64,000 nucleotides of DNA from Bacillus sp. UNC438CL73TsuS30 (GCF_000482325.1 NZ_KI535297.1:310001-374000), one strand, 5' to 3'. Shown: positions 8,525 to 17,862, counted from the stretch's first letter. The notes: generated by a model not told the origin, from the letters alone. Program-made: numbers and translations.

Positions 8525-9511
8525 GTGGATATGCAAAACTTAACCAATGAATCTCCTTTGCTGCAAGTGGAAGAATTAAAAACCTATTACCCTATTAAAA
8601 AAGGAATTTTTTCAAAAACTGTCGGTCATGTAAAGGCTGTTGACGGTGTAACCTTTACAATTAGCCCGGGGGAAACTCTGGGGCTAGTAGGTGAATCGGG
8701 TTGTGGAAAGTCTACGATTGGAAAAACTTTAATTGGTTTAGAAAGCCCTACCCAAGGTCAAATTTTTTTCCAAGGGCAAAGAATTTCGGAATACTCTAAT
8801 AGCGAAATGAAGTCGATTCGAAAAGATTTGCAAATTATCTTTCAAGATCCATATTCTTCACTCAACCCGAGGAAAAGAGTAGGGGATATTTTGGGAGAGG
8901 CATTGAAGGTCCATAAAATTGTTGAATATGGAGAAATCAACAAACAAGTGGATTATTTACTGGACATCGTTGGGCTGCCAAAAAATTATAAAAGTCGATA
9001 TCCTCATGAGTTTTCCGGCGGGCAGCGCCAAAGGGTTGGAATTGCACGTGCGCTATCCTTAAACCCCAAATTAATTATTTGTGATGAACCCGTTTCCGCA
9101 TTAGACGTATCTATTCAAGCGCAAATACTAAATTTGTTAAAGGATTTACAAAAAGAATTTCAATTGACTTATTTATTTATTGCACATGGGTTGGGCGCTG
9201 TGAAATATATCAGTAACCGAATTGCGGTGATGTACTTAGGAAAGATTGTTGAGGTTGCCAATACGGAGACTATCTTTAAGGACCCAAAGCATCCCTATAC
9301 GAAAGCCTTATTAAGTGCTTATCCTGTACCGAATCCACATATGAGAACGAAAGAGAAAATTGTTATTCAAGGTGATGTGCCTAGTCCTGCTAATCCTCCT
9401 AACGGTTGCCGTTTTCATACGCGGTGCCCTATAGCTAAAGCAATTTGCCGAGAGCAAGAACCATTATTAAAAGGTGGGGAACATATGGTAGCTTGTTTTG
9501 CCCATGATTAG
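8525..9511 (+). CDS. Oligopeptide ABC importer ATP-binding protein (OppF/DppF type)
   Basis: Second ATPase of the importer, 328 residues, with Walker A GESGCGKST, signature FSGGQRQRV, Walker B LIICDEPVSALD. The H-loop reads LFIAHGLGAVKYI, with Gly where Asp is usual (canonical AHDLS), a small oddity after the conserved His. The C-terminal GCRFHTRCPIAKAIC cysteine motif is present. The GTG start is preceded by GGGAGG; an ATG two codons later is the alternative. It is 13 bp downstream of the OppD-type gene and forms the heterodimeric ATPase with it. Confidence 0.9.
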   Translation: MDMQNLTNESPLLQVEELKTYYPIKKGIFSKTVGHVKAVDGVTFTISPGETLGLVGESGCGKSTIGKTLIGLESPTQGQIFFQGQRISEYSNSEMKSIRKDLQIIFQDPYSSLNPRKRVGDILGEALKVHKIVEYGEINKQVDYLLDIVGLPKNYKSRYPHEFSGGQRQRVGIARALSLNPKLIICDEPVSALDVSIQAQILNLLKDLQKEFQLTYLFIAHGLGAVKYISNRIAVMYLGKIVEVANTETIFKDPKHPYTKALLSAYPVPNPHMRTKEKIVIQGDVPSPANPPNGCRFHTRCPIAKAICREQEPLLKGGEHMVACFAHD

Positions 9512-9531
9512 CCTTAAAGAAAGAAGGTGTT

Positions 9532-10485
9532 ATGATGTTTTCTTACATTATTAGAAGACTTCTAATTGCAATACCTGTTTTACTGGGAGTTACAGTTTTT
9601 AATTTTATTATCATTAATTTAGCACCAGGTAATCCAGCAGAAATGCTCTTAAATCCGAATTCATCTCCTGCACAAATTGCGCTCAGGAAAGAACAGCTTG
9701 GTTTGAATGCCCCCCTTTGGGAGCAATATTTTCATTGGTTAAATGAATTGATTCATGGGAATTTCGGCTTTTCTTTCAATACCTTTCAACCTGTTTCCCA
9801 CATGATTTCTGAACGAGTAGGCCCTACATTTGCTCTAATGGGCATTGCCCTCATTGTAGGAGTCCTAATTGCGATTCCATTAGGGGTTATGACTGCAACA
9901 AAGCAATATAGTAAGTTGGACTATTCGTTAATGGGAGCTTCCTTTTTAGGGATTTCCATTCCTAACTTTTTCCTTGGACTAGGTTTAATTTATATTTTTG
10001 CTTTACAATTTAAGGTTCTGCCTACAGGTGGAATGATGACATTGGGCGGTGAAGGCGGCCTCATTGATCGCACTGAGCATCTTATCCTTCCAGTTGCCGT
10101 CTTAAGTATTTATATTGCCGGAAGAACGATCCGATACGTCCGAGCTAGTATGTTAGAAATATTGGGAAGTGATTATTTACGTACTGCACGTGCCAAAGGG
10201 CTGCGGGAGTTTGTGGTGACAAACAAACATGCCCTAAAAAATGCGCTAGTCCCAATTATTACGGTTATTGGTCTTGAAGTTCCTTTTCTTCTAGGTGGAG
10301 CGGTTATTACCGAGCAAATTTTTCAATGGCCGGGAATGGGACAACTAACGATTCAGTCCATTATGTCCCGCGATTATCCGACACTTATGGCGATTAATTT
10401 TATCGCAGCGATTATGGTGTTAGTCTCAAATCTTCTGACGGATATTTTATATTCAGTAGCTGACCCAAGAATTAAATATCAATAA
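9532..10485 (+). CDS. Oligopeptide ABC importer permease (OppB/DppB type)
   Basis: Inner-membrane permease of 317 residues with six hydrophobic helices. The N-terminus MMFSYIIRRLLIAIPVLLGV is typical of OppB/DppB, and the EAA loop YLRTARAKGL that contacts the ATPases is intact, followed by HALKNALVPIITVIGLEVPFLLGGAVITEQIF. It forms the translocation pore with the following DppC-type subunit. It lies 20 bp after the OppF-type gene in the same operon. Confidence 0.9.
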   Translation: MMFSYIIRRLLIAIPVLLGVTVFNFIIINLAPGNPAEMLLNPNSSPAQIALRKEQLGLNAPLWEQYFHWLNELIHGNFGFSFNTFQPVSHMISERVGPTFALMGIALIVGVLIAIPLGVMTATKQYSKLDYSLMGASFLGISIPNFFLGLGLIYIFALQFKVLPTGGMMTLGGEGGLIDRTEHLILPVAVLSIYIAGRTIRYVRASMLEILGSDYLRTARAKGLREFVVTNKHALKNALVPIITVIGLEVPFLLGGAVITEQIFQWPGMGQLTIQSIMSRDYPTLMAINFIAAIMVLVSNLLTDILYSVADPRIKYQ

Positions 10486-10509
10486 AGAATAAAGAAAGGA
10501 GGAAGTGTC

Positions 10510-11436
10510 ATGTCAATGTCTGAGTTAGAACTCAAACGTAAATCAGCTCCTGAAAATCAACCGATAATTGATTTTCAGGAGCTAGAACCAGAGGAGAGCT
10601 ATTTTCGGTTAGTCAGTAAACGTTTTTTTCGGCACAAACTGGCGGTAATTGGATTAATCATGCTGATTATTATCATCCTTGCTGCTATTTTCGCCCAATG
10701 GCTTGCACCGAAAAATCCCTATACCATATCAAATGATTTTGCTGTTTCTCCTTCGTCAAAACACTGGCTTGGTACAGATCAAGTCGGAAGAGACGTGTTC
10801 AGCCGCTTGATTTATGCATCAAGGGTCTCGCTTTTAGTTGGGGTCGGTGCAGTTGCAATATACATCGTGATTGGGACCTTTTTAGGAGCGATATCCGGAT
10901 TTTATGGCGGATGGATCGACATGCTCTTTATGCGTGTTACAGATGTGTTTATGTCATTTCCTTCACTAATGGTAATTTTGGTTATTGTCAGTGTTTTAGG
11001 TCCCAGTTTAACCAATATTATTTGGATTTTAGGCCTGCTTGGCTGGCCGCCAGTTGCCAGGCTTGTTCGAGGGAGTGTCTTATCTTTAAAGCAGATGGAC
11101 TATGTGAAGGCTGGTACTGCACTTGGTTTAAGCTCTTGGCGGATTCTTTTCCTGCATATTCTGCCAAATGCCCTTGCACCTATACTCGTAAATGCGACTT
11201 TTGGGATGGCTGGGGCGATTATTATGGAGGCTTCCCTAAGCTTTCTTGGTCTAGGAGTACAGCCGCCAACCGCAAGTTGGGGGAATATGCTGACAGATGC
11301 CCAGTCTTTAACCGTATTAACTGAACAGCCATGGCTCTGGGTGCCACCAGGCCTTATGATTGTGATTGCCGTATTGTCGATTAACTTTATCGGGGATGGT
11401 TTACGGGATGCTATGGACCCTAAAAGTTTGAAATAA
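10510..11436 (+). CDS. Oligopeptide ABC importer permease (OppC/DppC type)
   Basis: Permease of 308 residues with the cytoplasmic N-terminal arm and first helix of OppC_N (FFRHKLAVIGLIMLIIIILAA), the characteristic HWLGTDQVGRDVFSRLIY segment, the EAA loop DYVKAGTALGLS and the C-terminal NFIGDGLRDAMDPK. A strong SD (AGGAGG) precedes the ATG. It pairs with the OppB-type permease. Confidence 0.9.
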   Translation: MSMSELELKRKSAPENQPIIDFQELEPEESYFRLVSKRFFRHKLAVIGLIMLIIIILAAIFAQWLAPKNPYTISNDFAVSPSSKHWLGTDQVGRDVFSRLIYASRVSLLVGVGAVAIYIVIGTFLGAISGFYGGWIDMLFMRVTDVFMSFPSLMVILVIVSVLGPSLTNIIWILGLLGWPPVARLVRGSVLSLKQMDYVKAGTALGLSSWRILFLHILPNALAPILVNATFGMAGAIIMEASLSFLGLGVQPPTASWGNMLTDAQSLTVLTEQPWLWVPPGLMIVIAVLSINFIGDGLRDAMDPKSLK

Positions 11437-11461
11437 AGAGTATTATTTTTTTCGGGAACCT

Positions 11462-11490
11462 GAAGTTAACTAGTTTCATTGGTTTACTTC
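11462..11490 (+). other. Intergenic hairpin before the binding-protein gene
   Basis: GAAGTTAAC and GTTTACTTC form an 8-of-9 bp stem with an 11-nt loop between the permease and binding-protein genes. It is not followed by a T run, so it looks more like an mRNA processing or stability element that lets the binding protein be made in excess than like a terminator. Weak evidence. Confidence 0.35.
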
Positions 11491-11520
11491 TTGAAATAAT
11501 AATAGGATAGGGGAATTGTA

Positions 11521-13155
11521 ATGAGGAAATGGACTAAAAAGCTTTTCTATGCTCTCTGTTTACTATCTTTGCTCACGTTAGCAGCATGCTCGGATTCATC
11601 CAAAGAGACCACATCCACAAATAGCGGGGGGGCCGGGACAACTGCTAAAGGTGAAAAAACAATTTATGTTGGGTTAACAAACCCGCCAGGTACGTTAAAC
11701 CCAATTAATGCTGTGGATTTATCCTCACAAATTGTTTCAGGCATCCTATTTGAAACACTGTATGATTTGGATGACAAACTACAGTTCCAACCCAAATTAG
11801 CTGAAAGCTTGGACTCAAAGGATAATCAAAATTACGTACTTAAGATAAACCCAAAAGCAAATTGGACAGATGGACAGCCTTTTACAGCTGACGATATTGT
11901 CTTTACGTTGCAGTTAATGGCAAATCCTAAAGTAGCAAGTACTGGACTTAAAAGTCTTTCTATTATTGAAGGGCTAGATAAAAGTGGCATTTTACCTGCC
12001 GGACAGAAGGAAATTACGGGGCTTAAAGTAGTGGATGCCAAGACTTTAACTATTAAAACAAAGAATCCAATCGACCCCAACTACCTTAAAGAACAACTTG
12101 GTGTAAATATAAGATTTTTGCCAAAACATGTTTTAAAAGATGTGAAACCTGAAGAATTACAAACTAATCCATTTATGCAAAATCCAAATGTTACAAATGG
12201 TGCCTTTAAGCTAGTAAAATTTGCGAAAGATCAATATGTAGAGTTTGCAGCTAACAAAGACTATTACCGCGGGACACCAAAGTTGGATAAACTTTTCTTT
12301 AAAGTATTGCCTTCAGCGAATCTTGTTGCCCAATTACAAACAGGAGAGATTCAAATGACTGTACCATCGGTTGGACCAATTGCCGCGGAAGACTATGATA
12401 AAGTCAAAAATATGTCAACCGTTAATCTTGTTCCAGGGACACCTATCTATCCCCAATTCTTATATTACAATGTGAAGACTCTATCGGATGTTAAGGTTCG
12501 TCAAGCGATTGCATATGCAATGGACCGGAAAACGATCGTTGACAAATTGTATAAAGGGCAAGGAGAAGTAAATGACGGTCCGTATAGTACAGTTCACCCT
12601 TATTACAATAAGAATATGACAAACTATGACTATGATCCTAAAAAAGCAAAAGAATTATTAAAAGAAGCAGGTTGGGATTTCAATAAAACGATTGATTTTG
12701 CCGTTCCAGCAGGAATGAAAACCCGTGAAATGCAAGCTACCGTTATGGCTCAAAACCTTCAGTCAATTGGGTTAAAAGTAAAAATCAGCAAATATGATTT
12801 ACCAACGATCTTGCAAAAGGGTGCAAAACATGAATTTGATATTTTATTGATTGGGATTCCATTCCAATTAGACCCTGATACAAGCGCTTTCTTCCAAACG
12901 GGAGCACCGTACAACTTTGCAGGATACAGCAATCCTGAAGTAGATGCACTTCTTGATAAAGGGAAAAAGGAAGCGGACCCTGCGAAACGTCATGAAATTT
13001 ATGCTCAGTTGGTAGAAAAATTACAACAAGATCTTCCAGTCGCAAATTTAATGTCTTCTACCGCACCGGGTGCAGTATCGAAAAAGGTGAAAAATGCAGT
13101 ACCAAAAGATCTCGGTATGTTCTACAACATTCAGGATTGGGATATTGAGCAATAA
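11521..13155 (+). CDS. Oligopeptide-binding lipoprotein (SBP family 5)
   Basis: Extracellular solute-binding protein of 544 residues. The signal peptide has KKLFYALCLLSLLT and the lipobox LAAC (Cys at residue 23), so it is a diacylated lipoprotein anchored to the membrane. SBP_bac_5 features follow: ANWTDGQPFTADDIVFTLQ, VRQAIAYAMDRKTIVDKLYKGQG, YDPKKAKELLKEAGW. It delivers peptides or acyl amino acids to the permeases encoded upstream. The ligand cannot be read, but the adjacent M20 and YtcJ-like hydrolases suggest N-acylated or otherwise blocked amino acids or peptides. Confidence 0.9.
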   Translation: MRKWTKKLFYALCLLSLLTLAACSDSSKETTSTNSGGAGTTAKGEKTIYVGLTNPPGTLNPINAVDLSSQIVSGILFETLYDLDDKLQFQPKLAESLDSKDNQNYVLKINPKANWTDGQPFTADDIVFTLQLMANPKVASTGLKSLSIIEGLDKSGILPAGQKEITGLKVVDAKTLTIKTKNPIDPNYLKEQLGVNIRFLPKHVLKDVKPEELQTNPFMQNPNVTNGAFKLVKFAKDQYVEFAANKDYYRGTPKLDKLFFKVLPSANLVAQLQTGEIQMTVPSVGPIAAEDYDKVKNMSTVNLVPGTPIYPQFLYYNVKTLSDVKVRQAIAYAMDRKTIVDKLYKGQGEVNDGPYSTVHPYYNKNMTNYDYDPKKAKELLKEAGWDFNKTIDFAVPAGMKTREMQATVMAQNLQSIGLKVKISKYDLPTILQKGAKHEFDILLIGIPFQLDPDTSAFFQTGAPYNFAGYSNPEVDALLDKGKKEADPAKRHEIYAQLVEKLQQDLPVANLMSSTAPGAVSKKVKNAVPKDLGMFYNIQDWDIEQ

Positions 13156-13167
13156 AAATAAATAGGG

Positions 13168-13209
13168 AATAGGTTCTCTGATCCATTAAAAACCAGGGAA
13201 GCTATTTTT
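13168..13209 (+). terminator. Terminator after the binding-protein gene
   Basis: AATAGGTTCTCTG and CAGGGAAGCTATT form a 12-bp stem with one mismatch and one wobble, followed by T5. It separates the importer operon from the amidohydrolase gene, perhaps only partially. Confidence 0.6.
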
Positions 13210-13226
13210 GAAAGGGGATTTTCATA

Positions 13227-14408
13227 TTGTTATCAATCCTTCATCAAAAACTAGATGAAATGTACGCTCAAATGGTGGAATGGAGAAGACATTTCCATCA
13301 GCATCCGGAGCTTTCTTTTGAGGAATTTGAAACATCTAAAAAAATCGCTGAAATTTTGACTAGCTATGACATTGAAGTGCGAAAAGGTGTAGGCGGTACA
13401 GGGGTTGTCGGGATTATACGTGGAGGAAAACCCGGCAAAACGATTGCATTACGAGCAGACTTTGATGCTCTTCCGATTCAAGATGAGAAAGATGTTCCCT
13501 ATAAATCAAAAGTTCCAGGGGTTATGCATGCCTGCGGACATGACGGTCATACTGCCACGCTTCTCGGAGTAGCAAAGGTTCTTAGTGAAGTGCGGGACCA
13601 GTTGGCAGGCAATGTGGTTTTAATTCATCAACATGCAGAAGAAGCGGGTACAGGCGGCGCCATTTTAATGATTGAAGATGGATGCCTAGAAGGTGTGGAC
13701 GTGATTTTCGGGACACATCTTTCTTCCCAAACACCGTTAGGCCTTGTGGGAACAAGAAAAGGGACATTAACGGCAGCTGTGGATGGCTTCGAAGTAACGA
13801 TTTACGGTAAAGGCGGCCATGGCTCTGCTCCGCATGAAACCGTAGATTCGATCATTGTCGCGACACAGGTAATTAATCAACTTCAGTTAGTCGTCAGTCG
13901 AAGGGTGGACCCACAAAAACCTGCAGTCCTTTCAGTGGGGTCTTTCCATGCTGGGGAAGCGGCCAATGTCATTGCCGATAAAGCTGTTTTTACGGGAACG
14001 GTAAGGACGCTGAATTCAGATGTCAGGGATTTGATGGAAAGGGAAATAAAAGGAATCATTGAACAGGTTTGTGCGGCACACCATGCGCAAGCGGAGATTA
14101 CCTATCACCGCGGCTACCCATCAGTCGTCAATCATGATAAAGAGACTGAGTTTTTTAGAAAAGTAACCTCAAATGATTTAGGAGAGGAAAATGTGGTGGA
14201 ACCTGAAATTCTAATGGGTTCCGAAGATTTCTCGTACTATCTCGAACATGTCCCAGGGATGTTTTTCTGGACAGGTGCCGCCCTTTCTGATGCGAATGCT
14301 GTATTCCCACATCATCATCCTCGCTTTGATTTTGATGAGAAGGCGATGCTGGTAGCAGGTAAAACCTTTCTAAGTCTTGTCCACCAATATCTTAACGAAA
14401 ACCAATAA
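13227..14408 (+). CDS. M20-family amidohydrolase (N-acyl-L-amino-acid hydrolase type)
   Basis: Metal-dependent cytosolic hydrolase of 393 residues related to hippurate hydrolase, IAA-amino-acid hydrolase and N-acetyl-L,L-diaminopimelate deacetylase. Metal ligands are visible: Cys-His in HACGHDGHTA, Glu-Glu in HAEEAGTGG, His in GTHLSSQ and the C-terminal GSEDFSYY. The dimerisation domain lies near residues 185-300 (GKGGHGSAPHETVDS). It begins at TTG with AAAGGGGA eight bases upstream. It probably deacylates substrates taken up by the adjacent importer. Exact substrate is not assignable. Confidence 0.87.
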   Translation: MLSILHQKLDEMYAQMVEWRRHFHQHPELSFEEFETSKKIAEILTSYDIEVRKGVGGTGVVGIIRGGKPGKTIALRADFDALPIQDEKDVPYKSKVPGVMHACGHDGHTATLLGVAKVLSEVRDQLAGNVVLIHQHAEEAGTGGAILMIEDGCLEGVDVIFGTHLSSQTPLGLVGTRKGTLTAAVDGFEVTIYGKGGHGSAPHETVDSIIVATQVINQLQLVVSRRVDPQKPAVLSVGSFHAGEAANVIADKAVFTGTVRTLNSDVRDLMEREIKGIIEQVCAAHHAQAEITYHRGYPSVVNHDKETEFFRKVTSNDLGEENVVEPEILMGSEDFSYYLEHVPGMFFWTGAALSDANAVFPHHHPRFDFDEKAMLVAGKTFLSLVHQYLNENQ

Positions 14409-14422
14409 TAAAGCAAAAAACA

Positions 14423-14459
14423 TAACAGTTCTTCCATTTAGTTGGGGGAGCTGTTTTTT
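14423..14459 (+). terminator. Terminator after the M20 hydrolase
   Basis: AACAGTTCTTCC pairs with GGGGGAGCTGTT with wobbles, followed by T6. Confidence 0.7.
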
Positions 14460-14510
14460 CATTGATTTTATTTCGACATAATTTGCTATATACTAAAGTA
14501 AAAAGGATTC

Positions 14511-14525
14511 TTTCGTATTTTTAGA
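14511..14525 (+). repeat. Shared 15-bp motif, copy 2
   Basis: TTTCGTATTTTTAGA, identical to the copy at 7470-7484, here 17 bp before the proposed start of the sigma-54 activator gene. Compatible with autoregulation, but not shown. Confidence 0.4.
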
Positions 14526-14542
14526 CTAAATGGGTGGAAAAA

Positions 14543-15907
14543 ATGAAGATTGATGTAAATAATTTTAAGCATTTAAAGGACTATGACAATATTTTGGTAA
14601 CGGATGAGAACGGAACGATTATTTTCTATGACATGGCCGATCTAAAAGTTTTAACCGAGATGGGCGTAAGACCAGAAGAGTTTATGGGTAAGCATATCCT
14701 TAGTTCCTATCAAAATCTTACGTTTGAAAACAGTACGATTATTAACGTTTTAAAAAACGGAGAGGCCCTCTGTAATGTAAAGCAAGAATTAATTGTGAAA
14801 AATGGGAATACCCTTGTTCTTGTTAGTTCTACTTATCCGATTAAAGATGATGATAAAATCATTGGTGCCATCGAGTTTTCTAAACATTATTATTCAAGGG
14901 AAAATATTCAATCCTTGGAAAAGTTCGCAAGCCACAAAGTCTTTCGAAAAAACAATACAATTTATACGATTGAAAATATGATTACCGCAAATCCAAATAT
15001 GGAAGCGATTAAAAACAAAATCGGGAAAATCGCTAAAACAAACTCCACGGTTTTAATTTATGGTAAAACAGGGACTGGAAAAGAATTGGTATCCCAGTCT
15101 ATTCATAATTTAAGCGACCGGTTCAGCGGCCCCTTTATATCTCTTAATTGTGGTGCGATTCCACCGAACCTGATGGAGAGTACCTTCTTTGGAACCGTTA
15201 AAGGAAGTTTCACTGGGGCAGTGGACATGCCGGGGGTATTTGAACAAGCAAATAGCGGGACATTATTTTTGGATGAAATCAATTCACTTGATTTTTACCT
15301 GCAGGTTAAACTTCTGAAGGCTATTGAGGAAAAGATGATCAGAAGAATTGGTGGGACTAAAAATATTAATGTAGACATTAGGGTGATTTCTGCTACCAAT
15401 GAAGACCCTGATTTGTTAGTTGCTGAAAAGCGCTTAAGAGAAGATCTATATTACCGTTTGGGGGTTGTCCAAATTGATTTGCCAACCTTAGCCGAACGAC
15501 AAGAGGATATTGAAAAACTGCTTAAATACTATATTGATTTTTACAATAATAACATGAACATAAACATTGAGGGTGTTAAACCTGAGGTATTGGAGTGTTT
15601 TAAAAAGTATCAATGGTCAGGGAATATAAGGGAACTTAAAAATGCGGTCGAAACTGCCTTTAATAATGCCACCTCTTCTGTTATTACAATGGAAGATATT
15701 CCGAAGAGAATTCGTGAAAATAAAGAAACACTAGTACCTATTGGTACAGAGACTCTTGACCACTTAAAAGAGGCGGTCGAACATTTTGAAAAAGAAATGA
15801 TTCAAAGGCAACTAACCAATATGAACGGAAAACTAACGGACGCTGCCAAACGATTGGGTGTCTCCAAACAATTATTGAAATACAAGATGGAGAAATATAA
15901 ATTATGA
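14543..15907 (+). CDS. RocR-like sigma-54-dependent transcriptional activator (PAS-AAA-Fis)
   Basis: Enhancer-binding protein of 454 residues. An N-terminal PAS-like sensor (about residues 8-110, VTDENGTIIFYD ... TYPIKDDDKIIGAIEFSK) precedes an AAA+ domain with Walker A GKTGTGKE, the sigma-54 contact loop GSFTGA (canonical GAFTGA, Ser variant), Walker B GTLFLDEIN, and a C-terminal Fis helix-turn-helix (LTDAAKRLGVSKQLLKYKM). The PAS part resembles RocR. I start at ATG 14543, six bases after GGGTGG; GTG at 14534 would overlap that SD. It sits among peptide-scavenging genes that show no sigma-54 promoter of their own. Confidence 0.88.
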   Translation: MKIDVNNFKHLKDYDNILVTDENGTIIFYDMADLKVLTEMGVRPEEFMGKHILSSYQNLTFENSTIINVLKNGEALCNVKQELIVKNGNTLVLVSSTYPIKDDDKIIGAIEFSKHYYSRENIQSLEKFASHKVFRKNNTIYTIENMITANPNMEAIKNKIGKIAKTNSTVLIYGKTGTGKELVSQSIHNLSDRFSGPFISLNCGAIPPNLMESTFFGTVKGSFTGAVDMPGVFEQANSGTLFLDEINSLDFYLQVKLLKAIEEKMIRRIGGTKNINVDIRVISATNEDPDLLVAEKRLREDLYYRLGVVQIDLPTLAERQEDIEKLLKYYIDFYNNNMNINIEGVKPEVLECFKKYQWSGNIRELKNAVETAFNNATSSVITMEDIPKRIRENKETLVPIGTETLDHLKEAVEHFEKEMIQRQLTNMNGKLTDAAKRLGVSKQLLKYKMEKYKL

Positions 15908-15911
15908 GGAC

Positions 15912-15944
15912 AAAACGGCTAATAAAATTCTTAGTCGTTTTTTT
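15912..15944 (+). terminator. Terminator after the activator gene
   Basis: AACGGCTAA pairs with TTAGTCGTT (one wobble), followed by T7. Confidence 0.75.
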
Positions 15945-15973
15945 CTGAATAATAAATCATTATATACCTTTCG

Positions 15974-15985
15974 TTTCGTATTTTA
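15974..15985 (+). repeat. Shared motif, copy 3 (partial)
   Basis: TTTCGTATTTTA agrees with the first 11 bases of the motif at 7470 and 14511, here 43 bp before the YtcJ-like gene in a very AT-rich promoter region. Confidence 0.35.
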
Positions 15986-16028
15986 TTATATAATATATAA
16001 TATACGGTTTTTCAAGGAGGAAATTTCG

Positions 16029-17624
16029 ATGGCAAAGACCATTTTCACAAATGGGGTATTTTATACACTTGATTCAGAAAATCCAGTGGTGGATACAGTG
16101 GTAGTTGAGGACGGTAGAATTGTAGATTTAGGTTCACATCAGGATATGCAATTGCAATGGGGCAGACACAGTGTACATACGATTGATTTACAAGGAAAAA
16201 TGGTTACCCCAGGATTAATTGACAGCCACTTACATTTATCAGGGGTTGCATTTAACTTTTTAGACTTAGATTTGACAGGCGTAAATTCGAAAAAAGCAAT
16301 GCTTGAAAAAATCAGAGAGAAAGCAAGTACCGTAGCACCGGGAAGCTGGCTAGTCGGAATGGGATGGGATGAAAATCTCTTTGAAGATGGGACAACCCCA
16401 ACGATTGAAGAACTTGATTATGCAGCACCGCATTGCCCGATTTATTTAAAAAGAATTTGCCATCATGCTTTTTTAGTAAACAGCAAAGCCCTAGAAATGT
16501 GTAATTATCACCCTTCAATCGAAGTTCCAATGGGCGGCAGTATTGTCTTGGACCCTGTAACGAAAAGACCAACTGGGCTTGTATTGGAATCAGCATCAAA
16601 ATTGATTACAAAATACATACCAGAAAAAACATATGAAGAATTAAAACATGGTTTAGCTCAAGCTATGAAATTCGCTGCCAAAAAAGGTTTAACAAGTGTG
16701 CACACAAATGATCCGGTTTATTTTGGCGGTTTTGATCAAACCTATAGATTGTACGATGAGCTGATTAATCAGGAACACTATGGATTACGCTGCAATTTAC
16801 TGATTGATTATCCGTTTCTTAAAGATTTAAAAGAAAGAGGGATGTCCGCTGGCTATGGCAATGATAAATTGCGGATTGGCGCAATAAAGATTTTTGCTGA
16901 TGGTGCATTCGGAAGAAGAACCGCTTTACTTTCGAAGCCATATCAGGATGCTCCTGGACAATTTGGCGAGGCGATGCATGATCAGGAAACCCTTTATCAA
17001 ATGGTAAAGGATTCCCGTGAATATTCGATGCCAATTGCTGTTCACACAATTGGTGATAAGGCATTGGAAAATGTCTTAGATGTACTAGATCAGTTCCCCG
17101 CGGTGAACCATCGTGATCGAATAATCCACGTATCGCTTGTTCGCGAAGATTTGATTCAGCGTTTAGCGAATCACAGCCGGATTGCAGATATTCAACCACG
17201 ATTTGTGGTCGGAGATTACCCTTGGATTAAAGAGCGGCTTGGTATAGAACGTGAGCAGTATTTATATGCTTGGAAATCCTTACTTTCAAGTGGAGTTTTG
17301 TGTGCCGGAGGTTCGGATGCACCGGTAGAACCTGTTGACCCATTGCTTGGAATACACTCGGCGGTAACGCGCAGAGCACCACAGGATCAGCATGAAGGTT
17401 GGAATGTAAAAGAAAAGTTATCCATGCTTGAAGCGATTCAAGTGTTTACAATTGGCGGTGCCTATGCAACCTCCGAAGAGAATAAAAAGGGAACTCTTTC
17501 AAGGGGAAAACTAGCGGATATGACGGTGTTTTCGAAAAATCTTTTTGAAATCCAACATCCAGATGAATTGTTGGATACTACAATTGAAATGACAATTATT
17601 GATGGGAAGATTCAAGAGGTTTAG
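16029..17624 (+). CDS. YtcJ-like amidohydrolase
   Basis: Metal-dependent hydrolase of 531 residues in the amidohydrolase_3/YtcJ group. The metal-binding HxH is in IDSHLHLSG; further ligands lie in VHTIGDKAL, IIHVS and the C-terminal GGSDAPVEPVDPLLG. The C-terminal beta-sandwich ends KLADMTVFSKNLFEI...TIIDGKIQEV as in that family. Start follows AAGGAGGAAATTTCG. Family members are mostly of unknown substrate; N-acyl, formamide-like or cyclic amides are typical. It follows the sigma-54 activator in its own transcription unit. Confidence 0.85.
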   Translation: MAKTIFTNGVFYTLDSENPVVDTVVVEDGRIVDLGSHQDMQLQWGRHSVHTIDLQGKMVTPGLIDSHLHLSGVAFNFLDLDLTGVNSKKAMLEKIREKASTVAPGSWLVGMGWDENLFEDGTTPTIEELDYAAPHCPIYLKRICHHAFLVNSKALEMCNYHPSIEVPMGGSIVLDPVTKRPTGLVLESASKLITKYIPEKTYEELKHGLAQAMKFAAKKGLTSVHTNDPVYFGGFDQTYRLYDELINQEHYGLRCNLLIDYPFLKDLKERGMSAGYGNDKLRIGAIKIFADGAFGRRTALLSKPYQDAPGQFGEAMHDQETLYQMVKDSREYSMPIAVHTIGDKALENVLDVLDQFPAVNHRDRIIHVSLVREDLIQRLANHSRIADIQPRFVVGDYPWIKERLGIEREQYLYAWKSLLSSGVLCAGGSDAPVEPVDPLLGIHSAVTRRAPQDQHEGWNVKEKLSMLEAIQVFTIGGAYATSEENKKGTLSRGKLADMTVFSKNLFEIQHPDELLDTTIEMTIIDGKIQEV

Positions 17625-17697
17625 CTATAAATACTTTGATTTAATTTAAAAAATCTTAGCCATACTAGAAAGGAGCATGAATAGGGAGGTTGATAGC

Positions 17698-17847
17698 ATG
17701 TTCGAGGATTTCTTTGGTGATTTTAAAAATTTGTGGGCTGGAAAACCTATCGATGACATTGATATAGAAGAATTTTATCGTTTGGAGTCCAAGCATACAA
17801 GAATTCGCCATGATGAGGATTTGCGAGAAGTTATTCGTGTTCATTAA
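17698..17847 (+). CDS. Small hypothetical protein, 49 residues
   Basis: Short acidic ORF (begins MFEDFFGDFKNLW, ends REVIRVH) with a good SD, GGGAGGT, eight bases before the ATG. It ends 20 bp before a terminator. I do not recognise the family. It has no membrane segment or cysteine. It follows the YtcJ-like gene by 73 bp on the same strand and lies convergent to coat-like genes. The SD and the terminator argue that it is real. Confidence 0.6.
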   Translation: MFEDFFGDFKNLWAGKPIDDIDIEEFYRLESKHTRIRHDEDLREVIRVH

Positions 17848-17862
17848 ATTTGTGCGTTTCTT

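Noticed and set aside
14460..14500. Sigma-A promoter (TCGACA ... TATACT) for the activator gene
   Set aside because: The spacing between the two boxes is about 10 bp rather than 17.
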